Shown: positions 15,769-24,892 of the stretch, piece by piece
How positions within the stretch are numbered: position 1 is the first letter of the stretch
Layout: every line of letters starts with the position of its first letter
NCBI GenBank assembly: GCA_021732285.1
Contig: JAKFVH010000221.1
Coordinates: 1 to 48,707 of the forward strand
Length of the DNA: 48,707 bases
DNA from: Reyranella sp.
GTDB taxonomy: Bacteria; Pseudomonadota; Alphaproteobacteria; Reyranellales; Reyranellaceae
Direction: 5' to 3'
Made by a program: the position numbers and the translations under genes
The notes under the pieces: model-generated
The model's input: the letters and a program-made list of their open reading frames with translations, nothing else
The model's database searches: none
Told to the model about the DNA's origin: nothing

Positions 15769-17304
15769 ATGACCTCGTCAGCCGGATCGCTGCTCTCGCT
15801 CAACAACCTCGGTAAGCGCTTCGGCAGCCTGCAGGCGCTCGAAGGCGTCAGCCTCGACGTGCGCGCCGGCTCCGTACAGTGCCTTTTAGGCGAGAACGGC
15901 GCCGGCAAGTCGACCCTGTGCAACCTGATCTTCGGCGTCTACGAGCCGTCGGAGGGCGACATGGTCTTCGACGGCGCGGCCTGGGCGCCTGAAAGCCCGG
16001 CCGTGGCCTTGGAGAAGGGCATCGCCATGGTGCACCAGCATTTCAGCCTGGTGCCGCGCATGACCGTGGTCGAGAACCTGATGCTGGGCCAGGTGAGGGG
16101 CGTGCTGAAGCGCCACGAGTTCGGCGCGAGGATCCGCGACATTGCCGAAAACTTCGGCTTCACCCTCGATCCCGACGCGGTGGTGGGCGAACTCTCGGTC
16201 GGCGAGCGCCAGCGCGCCGAGATCGTGAAATGCCTGATGCGCGATCCCAAGCTTCTGGTGCTCGACGAGCCGACCGCCGTGCTGCCGCCCGGCGAGATCG
16301 GCGCGCTTCTGGACATCTGCCGCCGCGTCGCCGATTCCGGCCGCGCCGTCATCCTGGTGACCCACAAGCTCGCCGAGATCGCCAAGGTCGCCGATCGCGT
16401 CGCCGTGCTGCGCACCGGCCGCCTGGTCGCCGACGAGAGCATGGCCGAGGCCGACATGGGCGCGCTGGTCCACGCCATGGTCGGCCGCGAGCTGCGCCCG
16501 CTCGACGTGGCGCTGGCCGAGACCGACGAGGACGTCGAGGCGTCGGAAGCGCCGAAGGGCTTCGCCCTGGTGTGCGATGGCCTCACGGTACATGACCGCC
16601 ACGGCGCCGTGCGGCTCGACAATTTCACCCTGGAAATCCGCCCTGGCGAGATCGTCGGGCTGGCCGGCGTCGAGGGCAACGGCCAGAGCGAGCTCGGCAT
16701 GGTTTTAGCCGGCCTGCTGCGGCCGACCGAGGGACACTTCTATATCGCCGGCAACGACCTCACCCACGCCGGCGCCGCGGCGGTGACCGCGGCGGGCGGT
16801 GGCATCGTGCCCGAGGACCGACATGCCGTGGCCTGCGTCACCGCCATGTCGGTCGCCGAGAACATGTTTTTGAACAAGCTCGACCGCTTCACGCGCTTCG
16901 GCCTTCTGCAGCGCGGCGCGCTGAACGCGGCGGCCCAGAAGCAGATGCAGGAGTTCGATGTGCGCGCCGCCGGCCCCGAGGTCGCCTTCTCGGGCCTCTC
17001 CGGCGGCAATCAGCAGAAGGCGGTGCTGGCGCGCGAGCTGACGCTCGATCCCCTGGTGGCGCTGGTCGCGGCCCAGCCGACGCGCGGGCTCGATGTCAGC
17101 GCCGTGGAGGCAGTCTATCGCCAGATCCGCGCCGCCGCGCGCCGCGGTGTCGGTGTGCTGCTGATCTCGAGCGAGCTCGACGAGCTTTTGGCCGTCGCCG
17201 ACCGCGTCGCCGTGCTCTATCGCGGCCGTCTCGTGGGCGAGCGGCCGGCCGAGATGAACGAGCGTGGCGCCATCGGGGCGCTGATGTCGGGACAGGTCGC
17301 ATGA
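15769..17304 (+). CDS. ABC transporter ATP-binding protein with two ATPase domains (BMP importer)
   Basis: 511-residue tandem ATPase of the ribose/nucleoside importer type. Domain 1 has Walker A GENGAGKST (41-49), signature LSVGERQRAEI (about 143) and Walker B LLVLDEPTAVLPP. Domain 2 has the usual degenerate Walker A (GVEGNGQSEL, no lysine), signature LSGGNQQKAVLAREL and a Walker B replacement, LVALVAAQPTRGLD. The degeneration in domain 2 is normal for this family, in which one site is catalytic. It overlaps the first permease by four bases (ATGA). The substrate follows that of the BMP binding protein upstream. Confidence 0.93.
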   Translation: MTSSAGSLLSLNNLGKRFGSLQALEGVSLDVRAGSVQCLLGENGAGKSTLCNLIFGVYEPSEGDMVFDGAAWAPESPAVALEKGIAMVHQHFSLVPRMTVVENLMLGQVRGVLKRHEFGARIRDIAENFGFTLDPDAVVGELSVGERQRAEIVKCLMRDPKLLVLDEPTAVLPPGEIGALLDICRRVADSGRAVILVTHKLAEIAKVADRVAVLRTGRLVADESMAEADMGALVHAMVGRELRPLDVALAETDEDVEASEAPKGFALVCDGLTVHDRHGAVRLDNFTLEIRPGEIVGLAGVEGNGQSELGMVLAGLLRPTEGHFYIAGNDLTHAGAAAVTAAGGGIVPEDRHAVACVTAMSVAENMFLNKLDRFTRFGLLQRGALNAAAQKQMQEFDVRAAGPEVAFSGLSGGNQQKAVLARELTLDPLVALVAAQPTRGLDVSAVEAVYRQIRAAARRGVGVLLISSELDELLAVADRVAVLYRGRLVGERPAEMNERGAIGALMSGQVA

Positions 17305-18359
17305 CGGATCGTCGCCGTCTCCTCGGCATGGCGGTGCCGTTCGTTGCGGTCCTGGGCTCGATGATTGTCGGCCTGCTGCTGATCGCGGCGAGCGGCAAGG
17401 ACGTGCCGGATGCCATCGAGGCGTTCATGGACGGCGCCTTCGGCTCGGCCTTTGCGATCGGCGCTTCGATCAACCGCGCCGTCACGCTGTCGCTGGTCGG
17501 CCTCGGCTTCATCCTGGCCTTCCGCGCCAACCTCACCAATGTCGGCGGCGAGGGCCAGATCGCGGTCGGCGGCATCGCCGCCACGGCGCTGGGCCTGTGG
17601 CCGCCGATCGCCAGCCTGCCGCTCGGGCTCGCAGTGATCGTCCCGCTGCTGGGCGGCACCTTGGCCGGCGCCTTCTGGGGTGGCATTGCCGGCTTCATGA
17701 AGGTGCGCTTCGGCACCAACGAGGTGATCAGCACCTTGCTGCTGGGCTTCGTCGCGCTGCTGGCGGTCTATTGGTGCGTTCAGTCGACCGCATTGCTGCG
17801 CCAGCCGCAGACCTCGTCGGCGACGCTACCGGAATCCCTGCAGATTGCCGACGCGGCCAAGCTTCCAAGCCTGACCGGCAATGCCGAATCGCCCCTGCAT
17901 ATCGGCCTGGTGATCTGCCTGCTGCTGGCTGTTGCCACCGCGATCGTCCTGCAGCGCTCGACCTTCGGCCTGCGGCTCCGCGCCATCGGCCTCAACGAGC
18001 TGGCGGCGCGCCGCGCGGGCATGCCGGGCGGCATCATGATGGTCGTGGCGCTGGCCATGGCCGGCGCGTTCGGTGGCCTCGCCGGCGCCATCATGCTGCA
18101 GGGCGAGCAGTACTATCTGAAGACCGGCTTCTCCTCGGGCTACGGCTTCGACGGGCTGGTCGTCGGCCTGCTGTCGCGTGGCTCGACGCTGGGCGTGCTG
18201 GCGGGCGCGCTGTTCTTCGGCTTCCTGCGCTCGGGCGGCATTTCCATGGAGATCATGGCCCAGGTGCCGGCGGCGCTGACCTTGGTCATTCAGGGCCTGA
18301 TCGTCATCGCCGTCGCAGGTTCGGTGATTCTGGTCGAGAAGCTGCAGGGAGCCCGCTGA
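17301..18359 (+). CDS. ABC transporter permease (BMP/nucleoside type), first subunit
   Basis: 352-residue membrane protein of the branched-chain amino acid/ribose/nucleoside permease superfamily. It has a short N-terminal span (MAVPFVAVLGSMIVGLLLIAAS), a span with GLGFILAFRANLTNVGGEGQIAVGG, the family's conserved membrane hairpin, and a later cytoplasmic loop LRAIGLNELAARRAGMPGG that contacts the ATPase. Starts and stops overlap the ATPase gene (4 bases) and the second permease (TGATG). It forms a heterodimer with the next gene product. Confidence 0.92.
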   Translation: MTDRRRLLGMAVPFVAVLGSMIVGLLLIAASGKDVPDAIEAFMDGAFGSAFAIGASINRAVTLSLVGLGFILAFRANLTNVGGEGQIAVGGIAATALGLWPPIASLPLGLAVIVPLLGGTLAGAFWGGIAGFMKVRFGTNEVISTLLLGFVALLAVYWCVQSTALLRQPQTSSATLPESLQIADAAKLPSLTGNAESPLHIGLVICLLLAVATAIVLQRSTFGLRLRAIGLNELAARRAGMPGGIMMVVALAMAGAFGGLAGAIMLQGEQYYLKTGFSSGYGFDGLVVGLLSRGSTLGVLAGALFFGFLRSGGISMEIMAQVPAALTLVIQGLIVIAVAGSVILVEKLQGAR

Positions 18360-19279
18360 TGGAAGAGATGCTCGCCGTTTTCATCGCCTCGACCCTACGG
18401 CTCGCGATGCCATTGATGCTGGCCGCGAGCGGCGAGCTGGTCTCCGAGCGCGCCGGCGTGCTGAACCTCAGCCTGGAAGGCATGATGCTGACGGCCGCCT
18501 TCTTCGGCGCGCTGGGGTCGTGGGCGTCGGGCAATCCTTATCTCGGCGTTGCCTGCGCCATCCTGGCGTCGGTCGTCGTCTCGGCGGTGCAGGCCTGGCT
18601 CAGCGTCAACCTGCGCGCCAACCAGCTCGTGGTCGGCATCGGCTTCAACATCCTGGCGCTCGGCGCCACCACCTTGCTCTACCGCATCATCTTCGGCGGC
18701 CTCTCGCGCGAGGAGATTCCCGGTCTGCCCAAGCTCGCGGTGAAAGGCCTGAGCGACCTGCCGTTCGCCGGCACGGCCTTCTTCCAGCAGTCGGTGATCG
18801 TCTATGTCGGGCTGGCGCTGATCGTGCTGATCTGGGCGATGCTGAACCACACCTCGTTCGGTCTCGCCGTGCGCGCCGTCGGCGACGAGCCGCGCAGCGC
18901 CGACAAGGCCGGCATTCCCGTCGCCGCCACGCGCTGGAAGGCGGTGCTGATTACCGGCTTCATGGCGGGCTTTGCCGGCGCCTTCATCTCCATCGCCGAC
19001 ATCCACACCTTCACCGAGAACATGACCAACGGCGCGGGCTATCTCGCGCTCGCCGCCGTGATCTTCGGCGGCTGGAACGTCGGCCGCACCATTGCCGCCT
19101 GCCTGCTGTTCGGCGCCGCAACGGCGCTGCAGTTCCAGTTGCCCGCCATGGGCATCCACGTGCCGACGGCCTTCCTGTTGATGCTGCCCTACCTGCTGGC
19201 GCTGCTGGCGGTGGCGGGCGTCGTCGGCCGGCTCGAGCCGCCGACCTCTTTGACCCTGCCGTTCCAGCGTGGAAAGTAG
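18359..19279 (+). CDS. ABC transporter permease (BMP/nucleoside type), second subunit
   Basis: 306-residue partner permease. Motifs: the GELVSERAGVLNLSLEGMML segment (homologous to the NVGGEGQ hairpin of the first subunit), eight or so hydrophobic spans, and the coupling loop VRAVGDEPRSADKAGIPVAATRWK. The ATG at 18359 shares a base with the stop of the first permease gene and avoids a long out-of-family extension. The hydrolase gene begins three bases after its stop, so uptake and hydrolysis are encoded on one transcript. Confidence 0.92.
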   Translation: MEEMLAVFIASTLRLAMPLMLAASGELVSERAGVLNLSLEGMMLTAAFFGALGSWASGNPYLGVACAILASVVVSAVQAWLSVNLRANQLVVGIGFNILALGATTLLYRIIFGGLSREEIPGLPKLAVKGLSDLPFAGTAFFQQSVIVYVGLALIVLIWAMLNHTSFGLAVRAVGDEPRSADKAGIPVAATRWKAVLITGFMAGFAGAFISIADIHTFTENMTNGAGYLALAAVIFGGWNVGRTIAACLLFGAATALQFQLPAMGIHVPTAFLLMLPYLLALLAVAGVVGRLEPPTSLTLPFQRGK

Positions 19280-19282
19280 CGT

Positions 19283-19945
19283 ATGCCCACCATCGCCGCC
19301 GAGCCTTACGCCTACAACTTTCCCGCCGGCCGGCTGGCGCTGATCGTCATCGACATGCAGCGCGACTTCGTCGAGGAGGGCGGCTTCGGCTCGGTGCTGG
19401 GTAACGACGTGCGCCCGCTGGCCAGGATCGTGCCCACGGTGCGCCGCCTGATCGATGGCTTCCGGGCCGCGCGCCTGCCGATCATCCATACCCGCGAAGG
19501 CCACAAGCCCGATCTCTCGGACTGCCCGCCGTCCAAACGCGCGCGGGGCGGCGGCAAGCTCACCATCGGGGACGAAGGCCCGATGGGCCGCATCCTGGTC
19601 GACGGCGAACCGGGCAACGATCTCGTGCCGGAGCTTGCAGCGCTGCCGGGCGAGGCGGTGATCGTGAAGCCGGGCAAGGGCGCGTTCTATGCCACGCACC
19701 TCGACGACATCCTGAAGCGCGATGGCGTCGGCCATCTGGTGTTCGCCGGCGTCACCACCGAGGTCTGCGTGCAGACCACCATGCGCGAGGCCAACGACCG
19801 CGGCTACGAGTGCCTGCTGGCCGAGGACGCGACCGAGAGCTACTTCCCCGAGTTCAAGGCCGCCACCATAGCCATGATCCGTGCCCAGGGCGGCATCGTC
19901 GGCTGGACCGCGCCGACCGACACGATCGTCAAAGCGCTCAAGTGA
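19283..19945 (+). CDS. Isochorismatase-like cysteine hydrolase (biuret hydrolase-like)
   Basis: 220-residue cysteine hydrolase. Triad: Asp24 in VIDMQRDF, Lys129 in [16 protein letters not shown] and Cys162 in [22 protein letters not shown]. The [12 protein letters not shown] segment and the C-terminal [15 protein letters not shown] block resemble, from memory, the group that includes biuret hydrolase; this needs an alignment. Three bases separate it from the permease gene, and its stop overlaps the GTG of the amidase. The expected reaction is hydrolysis of a carbamoyl or ureido amide with release of ammonia in the cytoplasm. Confidence 0.85.
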   Translation: MPTIAAEPYAYNFPAGRLALIVIDMQRDFVEEGGFGSVLGNDVRPLARIVPTVRRLIDGFRAARLPIIHTREGHKPDLSDCPPSKRARGGGKLTIGDEGPMGRILVDGEPGNDLVPELAALPGEAVIVKPGKGAFYATHLDDILKRDGVGHLVFAGVTTEVCVQTTMREANDRGYECLLAEDATESYFPEFKAATIAMIRAQGGIVGWTAPTDTIVKALK

Positions 19946-21090
19946 ACGACCACGGCGCCTTCGTTCCCGGTCCCCGGGCACGCTTGGCGCCGCTGGGGTC
20001 GGGTCGACTCGATGGCCTTACCTTCGTCGCCAAGGATCTTTTGGACGTCGCCGGATACGTGACCGGCGGCGGCAATCCCCACTGGGAGAGCCGACAGCTG
20101 GCGGCGTCGACGTCGGCCGAGGCCGTCGATTGCCTGCTGCGCGCTGGCGCGACCTTGGTCGGCAAGACCATCACCGACGAGCTCGCCTTCAGCCTGGAAG
20201 GCGAGAACGAGCATCACGGCACGCCGACAAACCCGCATGCGCCCGATCGCCTGCCCGGCGGCTCGTCGAGCGGTTCCGCCGTCGCCGTCGCGGCCGGTCT
20301 CGCCGATCTCGGATTGGGCACCGACACTGGCGGCTCCGTGCGCGTACCCGCCGCCTTCTGCGGCCTGTTCGGCTGGCGTCCCAGCCATGGCCGTGTCTCG
20401 CTGGAGGGCGTGGTCCGCTTCGCGCCGAGCTACGACACGGTTGGCCTGCTGGCTCGCAACGCTGCACACCTGCAGCTTGGTGCACAGTGCCTGCTCGGAA
20501 CGCGGTCGGCATCGCCATCGCCCGCCCGGTTGCTGTTGGCTACCGACGCCTTTGCCCTGGCCGAGCCCGAGGCGGCGGCCGTCCTGAAGGACACGACAAA
20601 GTCGATGGGGGCTCTCGAAGACGTGCAGGTCTTCGCCGGCCGGCCGGCCGACTTCCTCGAGGCGTACGCAACGCTGCAGGGCCTCGACATCATGCGCGAG
20701 CACAGCGACTTTTTAAGCAGCGATCCGATCTTCGGTCCGACCATCCAGCCGCGTTTCGACAGTGTGCGTGCGCTCGATCCGTCCGTCGGCGCGCGATGGA
20801 ATGCCTGGCGTGCGGAGACGACAGTTCGCTTGCGGCAACTGTTGCCATCGGGAACGTTTCTCGTGCTGCCCACGGCGCCGTCGATCGCACCACTGCGCTT
20901 CCTGCGCGACGAAGCCGCGGGCCGCTTCTATGACGCCGCGCTCACCTTGGGATCGATTGCGGGTCATGCGGGCCTGCCGGCGTTGAGTCTTCCGATCGCA
21001 ACGCTGCATGGTTGTCCGCTCGGGCTGTCGATTGTCGCCGGTGCCGGCGAAGACGAGTCACTGCTGGCGCTTGCCATGAAGATTGCGTGA
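19942..21090 (+). CDS. Amidase (amidase-signature family, AtzF/GatA-like)
   Basis: 382-residue amidase with a GTG start overlapping the stop of the cysteine hydrolase gene (GTGA). The Ser-cisSer-Lys triad is readable: Lys31 in TFVAKDLLD, the GGSSSGSA block (Ser108-110) and nucleophile Ser132 in [12 protein letters not shown]. It is shorter than many amidases (about 450-600) but complete through the C-terminal GLPLG-like segment ([12 protein letters not shown]). Next to a biuret hydrolase-like enzyme an allophanate hydrolase role is attractive, since biuret hydrolase yields allophanate. This is inference, as amidase substrates cannot be read from the sequence. Confidence 0.85.
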   Translation: MNDHGAFVPGPRARLAPLGSGRLDGLTFVAKDLLDVAGYVTGGGNPHWESRQLAASTSAEAVDCLLRAGATLVGKTITDELAFSLEGENEHHGTPTNPHAPDRLPGGSSSGSAVAVAAGLADLGLGTDTGGSVRVPAAFCGLFGWRPSHGRVSLEGVVRFAPSYDTVGLLARNAAHLQLGAQCLLGTRSASPSPARLLLATDAFALAEPEAAAVLKDTTKSMGALEDVQVFAGRPADFLEAYATLQGLDIMREHSDFLSSDPIFGPTIQPRFDSVRALDPSVGARWNAWRAETTVRLRQLLPSGTFLVLPTAPSIAPLRFLRDEAAGRFYDAALTLGSIAGHAGLPALSLPIATLHGCPLGLSIVAGAGEDESLLALAMKIA

Positions 21091-21174
21091 ATGTCGCGGC
21101 ATCCAATGCGTCTGTGATGGCATTGTCATCTCCGGGGTCCTAAATCCGAATCGAATTCACCCAGGAGGATTGCG

Positions 21175-21660
21175 ATGGCAGAGAACGTGCCCAAGGCCAT
21201 GACGCCCAGCGCCTTCACGCCGTTCGGCGGCGAGTTCGACCAGCTCTTCAATCGCATGGTGCGCGCTTGGTCGTTCGGTTTCCTCGAGCCCGCCGGCAAT
21301 GGACACCACCTGCGGGCGCTCCATTCCGCCGAGCACGCACCCAAGGTCGAGGTGCAGGAGAACGGCAAGACCTACACCATCACGGTGGAACTGCCGGGCG
21401 TCGAGCAGAGGGACGTGAAGGTCCTTGTCGAGGACGATGTCTTGACCATCTCCGGCGAAAAGCACGTCGAGCGCACCGACGAGAAGACCCACTACTCCGA
21501 GCGCAGCTACGGCAGCTTTACGCGCGCCTTCACCTTGCCGTCGGATGCCGACCGCAACGGCATTTCGGCCAATTTCTCGAAAGGCGTGCTTGTCCTGCAG
21601 ATCGCCAAGACGGCGGCCCGGCCCGATCGCGCGCGGCAGATCGAAGTCCAGCCGTCCTGA
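21175..21660 (+). CDS. Small heat-shock protein, Hsp20/alpha-crystallin family
   Basis: 161-residue ATP-independent holdase chaperone. The alpha-crystallin domain covers about residues 57-155, starting PKVEVQENGKTYTITVELPGV, with the conserved ISGEK and the GVL motif in FSKGVLVLQIAK near the end. AGGAGGATTGCG gives a strong ribosome site before the ATG. It stands alone between the amidase operon and a convergent membrane protein gene. I saw no clear sigma-32 box or ROSE-type thermometer in the 84-base upstream gap. Confidence 0.92.
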   Translation: MAENVPKAMTPSAFTPFGGEFDQLFNRMVRAWSFGFLEPAGNGHHLRALHSAEHAPKVEVQENGKTYTITVELPGVEQRDVKVLVEDDVLTISGEKHVERTDEKTHYSERSYGSFTRAFTLPSDADRNGISANFSKGVLVLQIAKTAARPDRARQIEVQPS

Positions 21661-21663
21661 CGC

Positions 21664-22905
21664 TCAGGTAACGAAGGCGCCGGCCCAGGCTGCCAGAAGC
21701 ATCAGCAGCAGGCCGGGGATGACGTAGAGCGCGAAGGTCCGGCCGCCGGCCGTCACGGCGAAGGCCATCTTGGTCACGGTGTTGGTGGTGAAAGCCGCCA
21801 GCATCGGGACGATGGTCTGCGACGGCTTGATGCGACCGTCGCTGACCAGCGAGGCGACCGAGACGGCGGCCGAGTGGGTGTCGGCGAAGCCGGCGGCCGA
21901 GGCTGCGACCAGCACGCCCGCCTCGCCGAACCAGTCCTGTGCCGCGGCAGCGACCAGCAGCACCACGGCCAGGATGGCGGCGAAGGTCAGCGCCGTGGTG
22001 AGGCTGAAAGCATTGCCCTGGGTTTCGTGCTTCTGGGTCTTCTGCTTCAGCGCCCACAAGGTGAAGGCGCCGCCATAGAGCACGGCGGCGCCGCCTGAGA
22101 AGACCAGCGGCAGCCACAGCGCCTGCAGTGTGGGCATGTTGGTGGCGGCGATCAGGATGGCGAGCTGCACGACGGTCGCGACCGACGACAGCACGGCGCC
22201 TGCGACCGCGGGCTTCATCAATTCCGGCTCGTCCTTCACCCGTGTGCCCATGGCGCCGATGGTGGCGCTGCTGGAGACGAAGCCGGAGGCCAGGCCCGCC
22301 AGCGGTAGGCCGTAGCGCGGTCCGACCACACGGACCGCCACGTAGCCCAGCGCGCTCACGGCCATCACCAGGATGACGATGGTCCACACCGTGCGCAGGT
22401 TGAGCGCGCCGTAGGGGCCGATCGGCTTGTCGGGCAGCAGCGGCAGCACGACCAGCGCGGCGGCGGCGAAGATCAGCAGGTCGCGCAGCTCGTCGTCGGT
22501 CAGGACCGAACGCACGAAGCGGTGGAGGGCCGAGCGGGCGGCCAGCAGGACGGCGACCACGACGCCGACGCCCGCGGCGAACTCGGGCTGCTTGATGGCA
22601 AGCCCGCCCAGCAGCGTGGTCAGCACCAGCGCCGTCTCGGTGGTGAGCCCAGGATCGCCGTCGCGTGCCCGCCAGTAGGAGAGGCCGGCGAAGGCCACCA
22701 TGCCCAGCGCCACCGCGGCCAGAACGATCTCGTCGCCGGCCGCCATCGCTGTGGCGCCCGCCAGGGAGGCCAGCGTGAAGGTCCGCAGGCCCGCTGCCTG
22801 GCGCGTCAGTCCGTCGCCCTTGTTGCGCTCGCGGTCGATGCCGACCAGCAGGCCGACGCCCAGCGCGACCAGGAAGCCGACGACCAGAGGATGCACGAAG
22901 GACAT
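21664..22905 (-). CDS. MgtC/SapB-DUF4010 family membrane protein
   Basis: 413-residue multi-span protein. The N-terminal part has the MgtC/SapB-like motif ALGVGLLVGIDRERNKGD, including the basic RERN loop, and LRTFTLASLAGA. The C-terminal two thirds are a DUF4010-like array of hydrophobic spans (ASGFVSSSATIGAMGTRV, then GFADTHSAAVSVASLV). The ATG at 22905 was preferred over one 13 codons upstream because the homologous region starts there and GGGGAT precedes it. Function is unknown; a transport or Mg-stress link is only suggested by the family name. It converges with hsp20 three bases away. Confidence 0.82.
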   Translation of the reverse strand: MSFVHPLVVGFLVALGVGLLVGIDRERNKGDGLTRQAAGLRTFTLASLAGATAMAAGDEIVLAAVALGMVAFAGLSYWRARDGDPGLTTETALVLTTLLGGLAIKQPEFAAGVGVVVAVLLAARSALHRFVRSVLTDDELRDLLIFAAAALVVLPLLPDKPIGPYGALNLRTVWTIVILVMAVSALGYVAVRVVGPRYGLPLAGLASGFVSSSATIGAMGTRVKDEPELMKPAVAGAVLSSVATVVQLAILIAATNMPTLQALWLPLVFSGGAAVLYGGAFTLWALKQKTQKHETQGNAFSLTTALTFAAILAVVLLVAAAAQDWFGEAGVLVAASAAGFADTHSAAVSVASLVSDGRIKPSQTIVPMLAAFTTNTVTKMAFAVTAGGRTFALYVIPGLLLMLLAAWAGAFVT

Positions 22906-22984
22906 TGCGCCATTATCCCCATCGCTGCCGCCGCCGTCACGCAAGCGTAGCCATTCTGTAACCCGGTCTTATTCCGCCCTGCCT

Positions 22985-23935
22985 ATGCAGCGGCCCATGA
23001 GCTTAGCCGGCACGACTGGAGTCCTCGACGGCATCCAGGCTGCGGCGGTCCCCGTTCGGCGTCGCAGGCTGCGGCTGCTGCCCTATGCCTTGCTGGCGCC
23101 GTCGCTGCTGTTCCTCGTCCTCTTCACCTACCTGCCGGTGGCGCGGGTGCTGGTCGAATCGTTCTATGACAAGCCGCACGGCACCGGCGCGGCGACGACG
23201 TTCGTCGGCCTCGGCAACTACGCCAAGGTGCTGGCCGATCCCGCCTTCCGCCAGGCCGCGTTCAACAACCTCGTCTATGCCGTGGGTGTGCTGGTGCCGA
23301 CCCTGGTGCTGGCGCTTGCCTTCGCCCTCGCCGTGCAGCGCTCAACGCGCTTCTCGGCGGTGCTCCGCACGGTGTTCTTCTTTCCGTCGCTGGTCCCGTT
23401 GGTGGCGGCGGCCTCGCTGTTCTTCTTCATCTTCCTGCCGCGCGTCGGGCTGCTCGACTACTACCTTGCCAAGATCGGCCTCAGCGGCCCGAACTGGCTG
23501 GGCGATTCCGACATCGCCCTGTGGTCGGTGATCGGCCTCACCGTGTGGAAGAACGCGGGCTACTACATGCTGTTCTATATCGCCGGCCTGCAGAACGTGC
23601 CGCGCGACACGATCGAGGCGGCCATGATCGATGGCGCCAACGCCTGGCAGCGCCTGCGCTTCGTCATCCTGCCGGCCCTGGCGCCCACCACCGCCTTCGT
23701 CGTCGTGATCGCCTTGATCCAGCTTTTGACCAACGTCGACCACGTGATCGTGCTGACGCGCGGCGGGCCGTCCAACGCCACCAACCTCTTGCTCTATTAC
23801 ATCTTCCAGTCGGCGCACGAGAACTTCGAGTACGGCAAGGCCGCGGCGGCCACGCTGATGAGCGTCGCCGTCCTGCTCGCGATCTCGCTGGGCTCGCTCA
23901 GGATCATGGAGAGGGGAGCACGTGGTCATGGGTAG
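22985..23935 (+). CDS. ABC transporter permease (UgpA/MalF-type)
   Basis: 316-residue permease with six spans, the first at about 28-52 (LPYALLAPSLLFLVLFTYLPVARVL is the recognisable start region). The EAA loop reads VPRDTIEAAMIDGANAWQ. A start at 22997 (four codons later) is equally possible; neither has a strong ribosome site. It begins a plus-strand series of permease, permease, binding protein, phosphodiesterase, selenoprotein, RidA and amidase-like genes. The 111 bases to the next permease are occupied by a palindromic repeat. No ATPase is encoded here. Confidence 0.9.
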   Translation: MQRPMSLAGTTGVLDGIQAAAVPVRRRRLRLLPYALLAPSLLFLVLFTYLPVARVLVESFYDKPHGTGAATTFVGLGNYAKVLADPAFRQAAFNNLVYAVGVLVPTLVLALAFALAVQRSTRFSAVLRTVFFFPSLVPLVAAASLFFFIFLPRVGLLDYYLAKIGLSGPNWLGDSDIALWSVIGLTVWKNAGYYMLFYIAGLQNVPRDTIEAAMIDGANAWQRLRFVILPALAPTTAFVVVIALIQLLTNVDHVIVLTRGGPSNATNLLLYYIFQSAHENFEYGKAAAATLMSVAVLLAISLGSLRIMERGARGHG

Positions 23936-23946
23936 GCTCCTGCCGA

Positions 23947-24043
23947 ACCGCGGGCCTCAAGGCCCGCTCATGCTCTTCGTCATATTCGGACCGCGGGCGT
24001 CTCGCCCGCCTCATGATCATGAGCGGGCCTGGAGGCCCGCGGT
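23947..24043. repeat. Palindromic repeat (family A) between two permease genes
   Basis: Positions 23947-23972 and 24018-24043 are 26-base inverted repeats with one mismatch. Each arm contains a CGGGCC..GGCCCG hairpin, and between them lie GCGGGCGTCTCGCCCGC and CTCATGATCATGAG, the same modules as at 127-168 and 12132-12280. It starts 11 bases after the first permease stop and ends three bases before the ATG of the next permease, so it splits an operon. Confidence 0.8.
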
Positions 24044-24046
24044 CCA

Positions 24047-24880
24047 ATGAGACGCAAACATCTCCCCGCCGCCTTGCTCGCCGCGCTCCTGTCGGCGGTG
24101 GCCTTCCTGTGGGCGAGCCCGTTCCTGTGGACCCTGATCGCCTCTTTCCGGCCCGAGAGCGCCGGCAGCGCCGGCATGGCCTCGCTGTGGCCCGACTTCG
24201 CGCCGACGCTTTTGAACTTCCGCAACGCCCTCGATAGCGGCTCGTTCGGCCTCTATTACGCCAACACCCTGATCGTCGTGGTGGGCGTACTCGCCGTGCA
24301 GTGCGTGACGGTGAGTCTCGCGGGCTATGCCTTCGCCCGCCTGCGTTTCCCTGGCCGCGACGTGCTGTTCTACGCCTTCCTGCTGCAGCTCATGCTGGTG
24401 CCGCCGGCGCTGATCGTGCCCAACCTCTCGACGGTCGTGGACCTGCATCTCTACGACACGCTGCCCGGCGTGATGGCGCCGTACTTCGCTTCGGCCTTCG
24501 GCACCTTCCTGATGCGCCAGACCTTCCTCGCCCTGCCGCGCGACTTCGAGGAGGCGGCCGCCATCGACGGCGCGCCGTGGTGGGCGATCGTCTGGTACGT
24601 GCTGCTGCCCATGGCCAAGCCCGGCCTGATCGCCTTCGCCATCGTCTCGGTCACCGCCCACTGGAACGAGTTTTTATGGCCGCTGATGGTGATCAGCTCG
24701 CCCGACAACCAGACGCTGACCATCGGCCTCGCCGCTTTCACGCGCGGCGCCGAGGGCGGCAAGGAATGGGGCGTGCTGGCGGCCGGCACGCTCCTCGTCA
24801 TGGCGCCGCTGGCGGTGGCTTTCGTCGCCTTCCAGCGCCGCTTCGTCGACAGCTTCGTATTCAGTGGTGTGAAAGGCTAA
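24047..24880 (+). CDS. ABC transporter permease (UgpE/MalG-type)
   Basis: 277-residue partner permease. An N-terminal span (AALLSAVAFLWASPFLWTLIASF) is followed by a periplasmic loop, four or five further spans, an EAA loop (LPRDFEEAAAIDGAPWW) near residue 170 and the C-terminus FSGVKG typical of MalG/UgpE proteins. The palindromic repeat abuts the start codon and leaves no classical ribosome site, so translation efficiency may differ from its partner. The binding-protein gene starts 12 bases after its stop behind AAGGAGGCAC. Confidence 0.9.
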   Translation: MRRKHLPAALLAALLSAVAFLWASPFLWTLIASFRPESAGSAGMASLWPDFAPTLLNFRNALDSGSFGLYYANTLIVVVGVLAVQCVTVSLAGYAFARLRFPGRDVLFYAFLLQLMLVPPALIVPNLSTVVDLHLYDTLPGVMAPYFASAFGTFLMRQTFLALPRDFEEAAAIDGAPWWAIVWYVLLPMAKPGLIAFAIVSVTAHWNEFLWPLMVISSPDNQTLTIGLAAFTRGAEGGKEWGVLAAGTLLVMAPLAVAFVAFQRRFVDSFVFSGVKG

Positions 24881-24892
24881 GGAGGCACAACA

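Noticed and set aside
22949-22961. Possible sigma-54 box TGGCTACGCTTGC on the minus strand
   Set aside because: The GG-GC spacing is two bases too short for an RpoN promoter.
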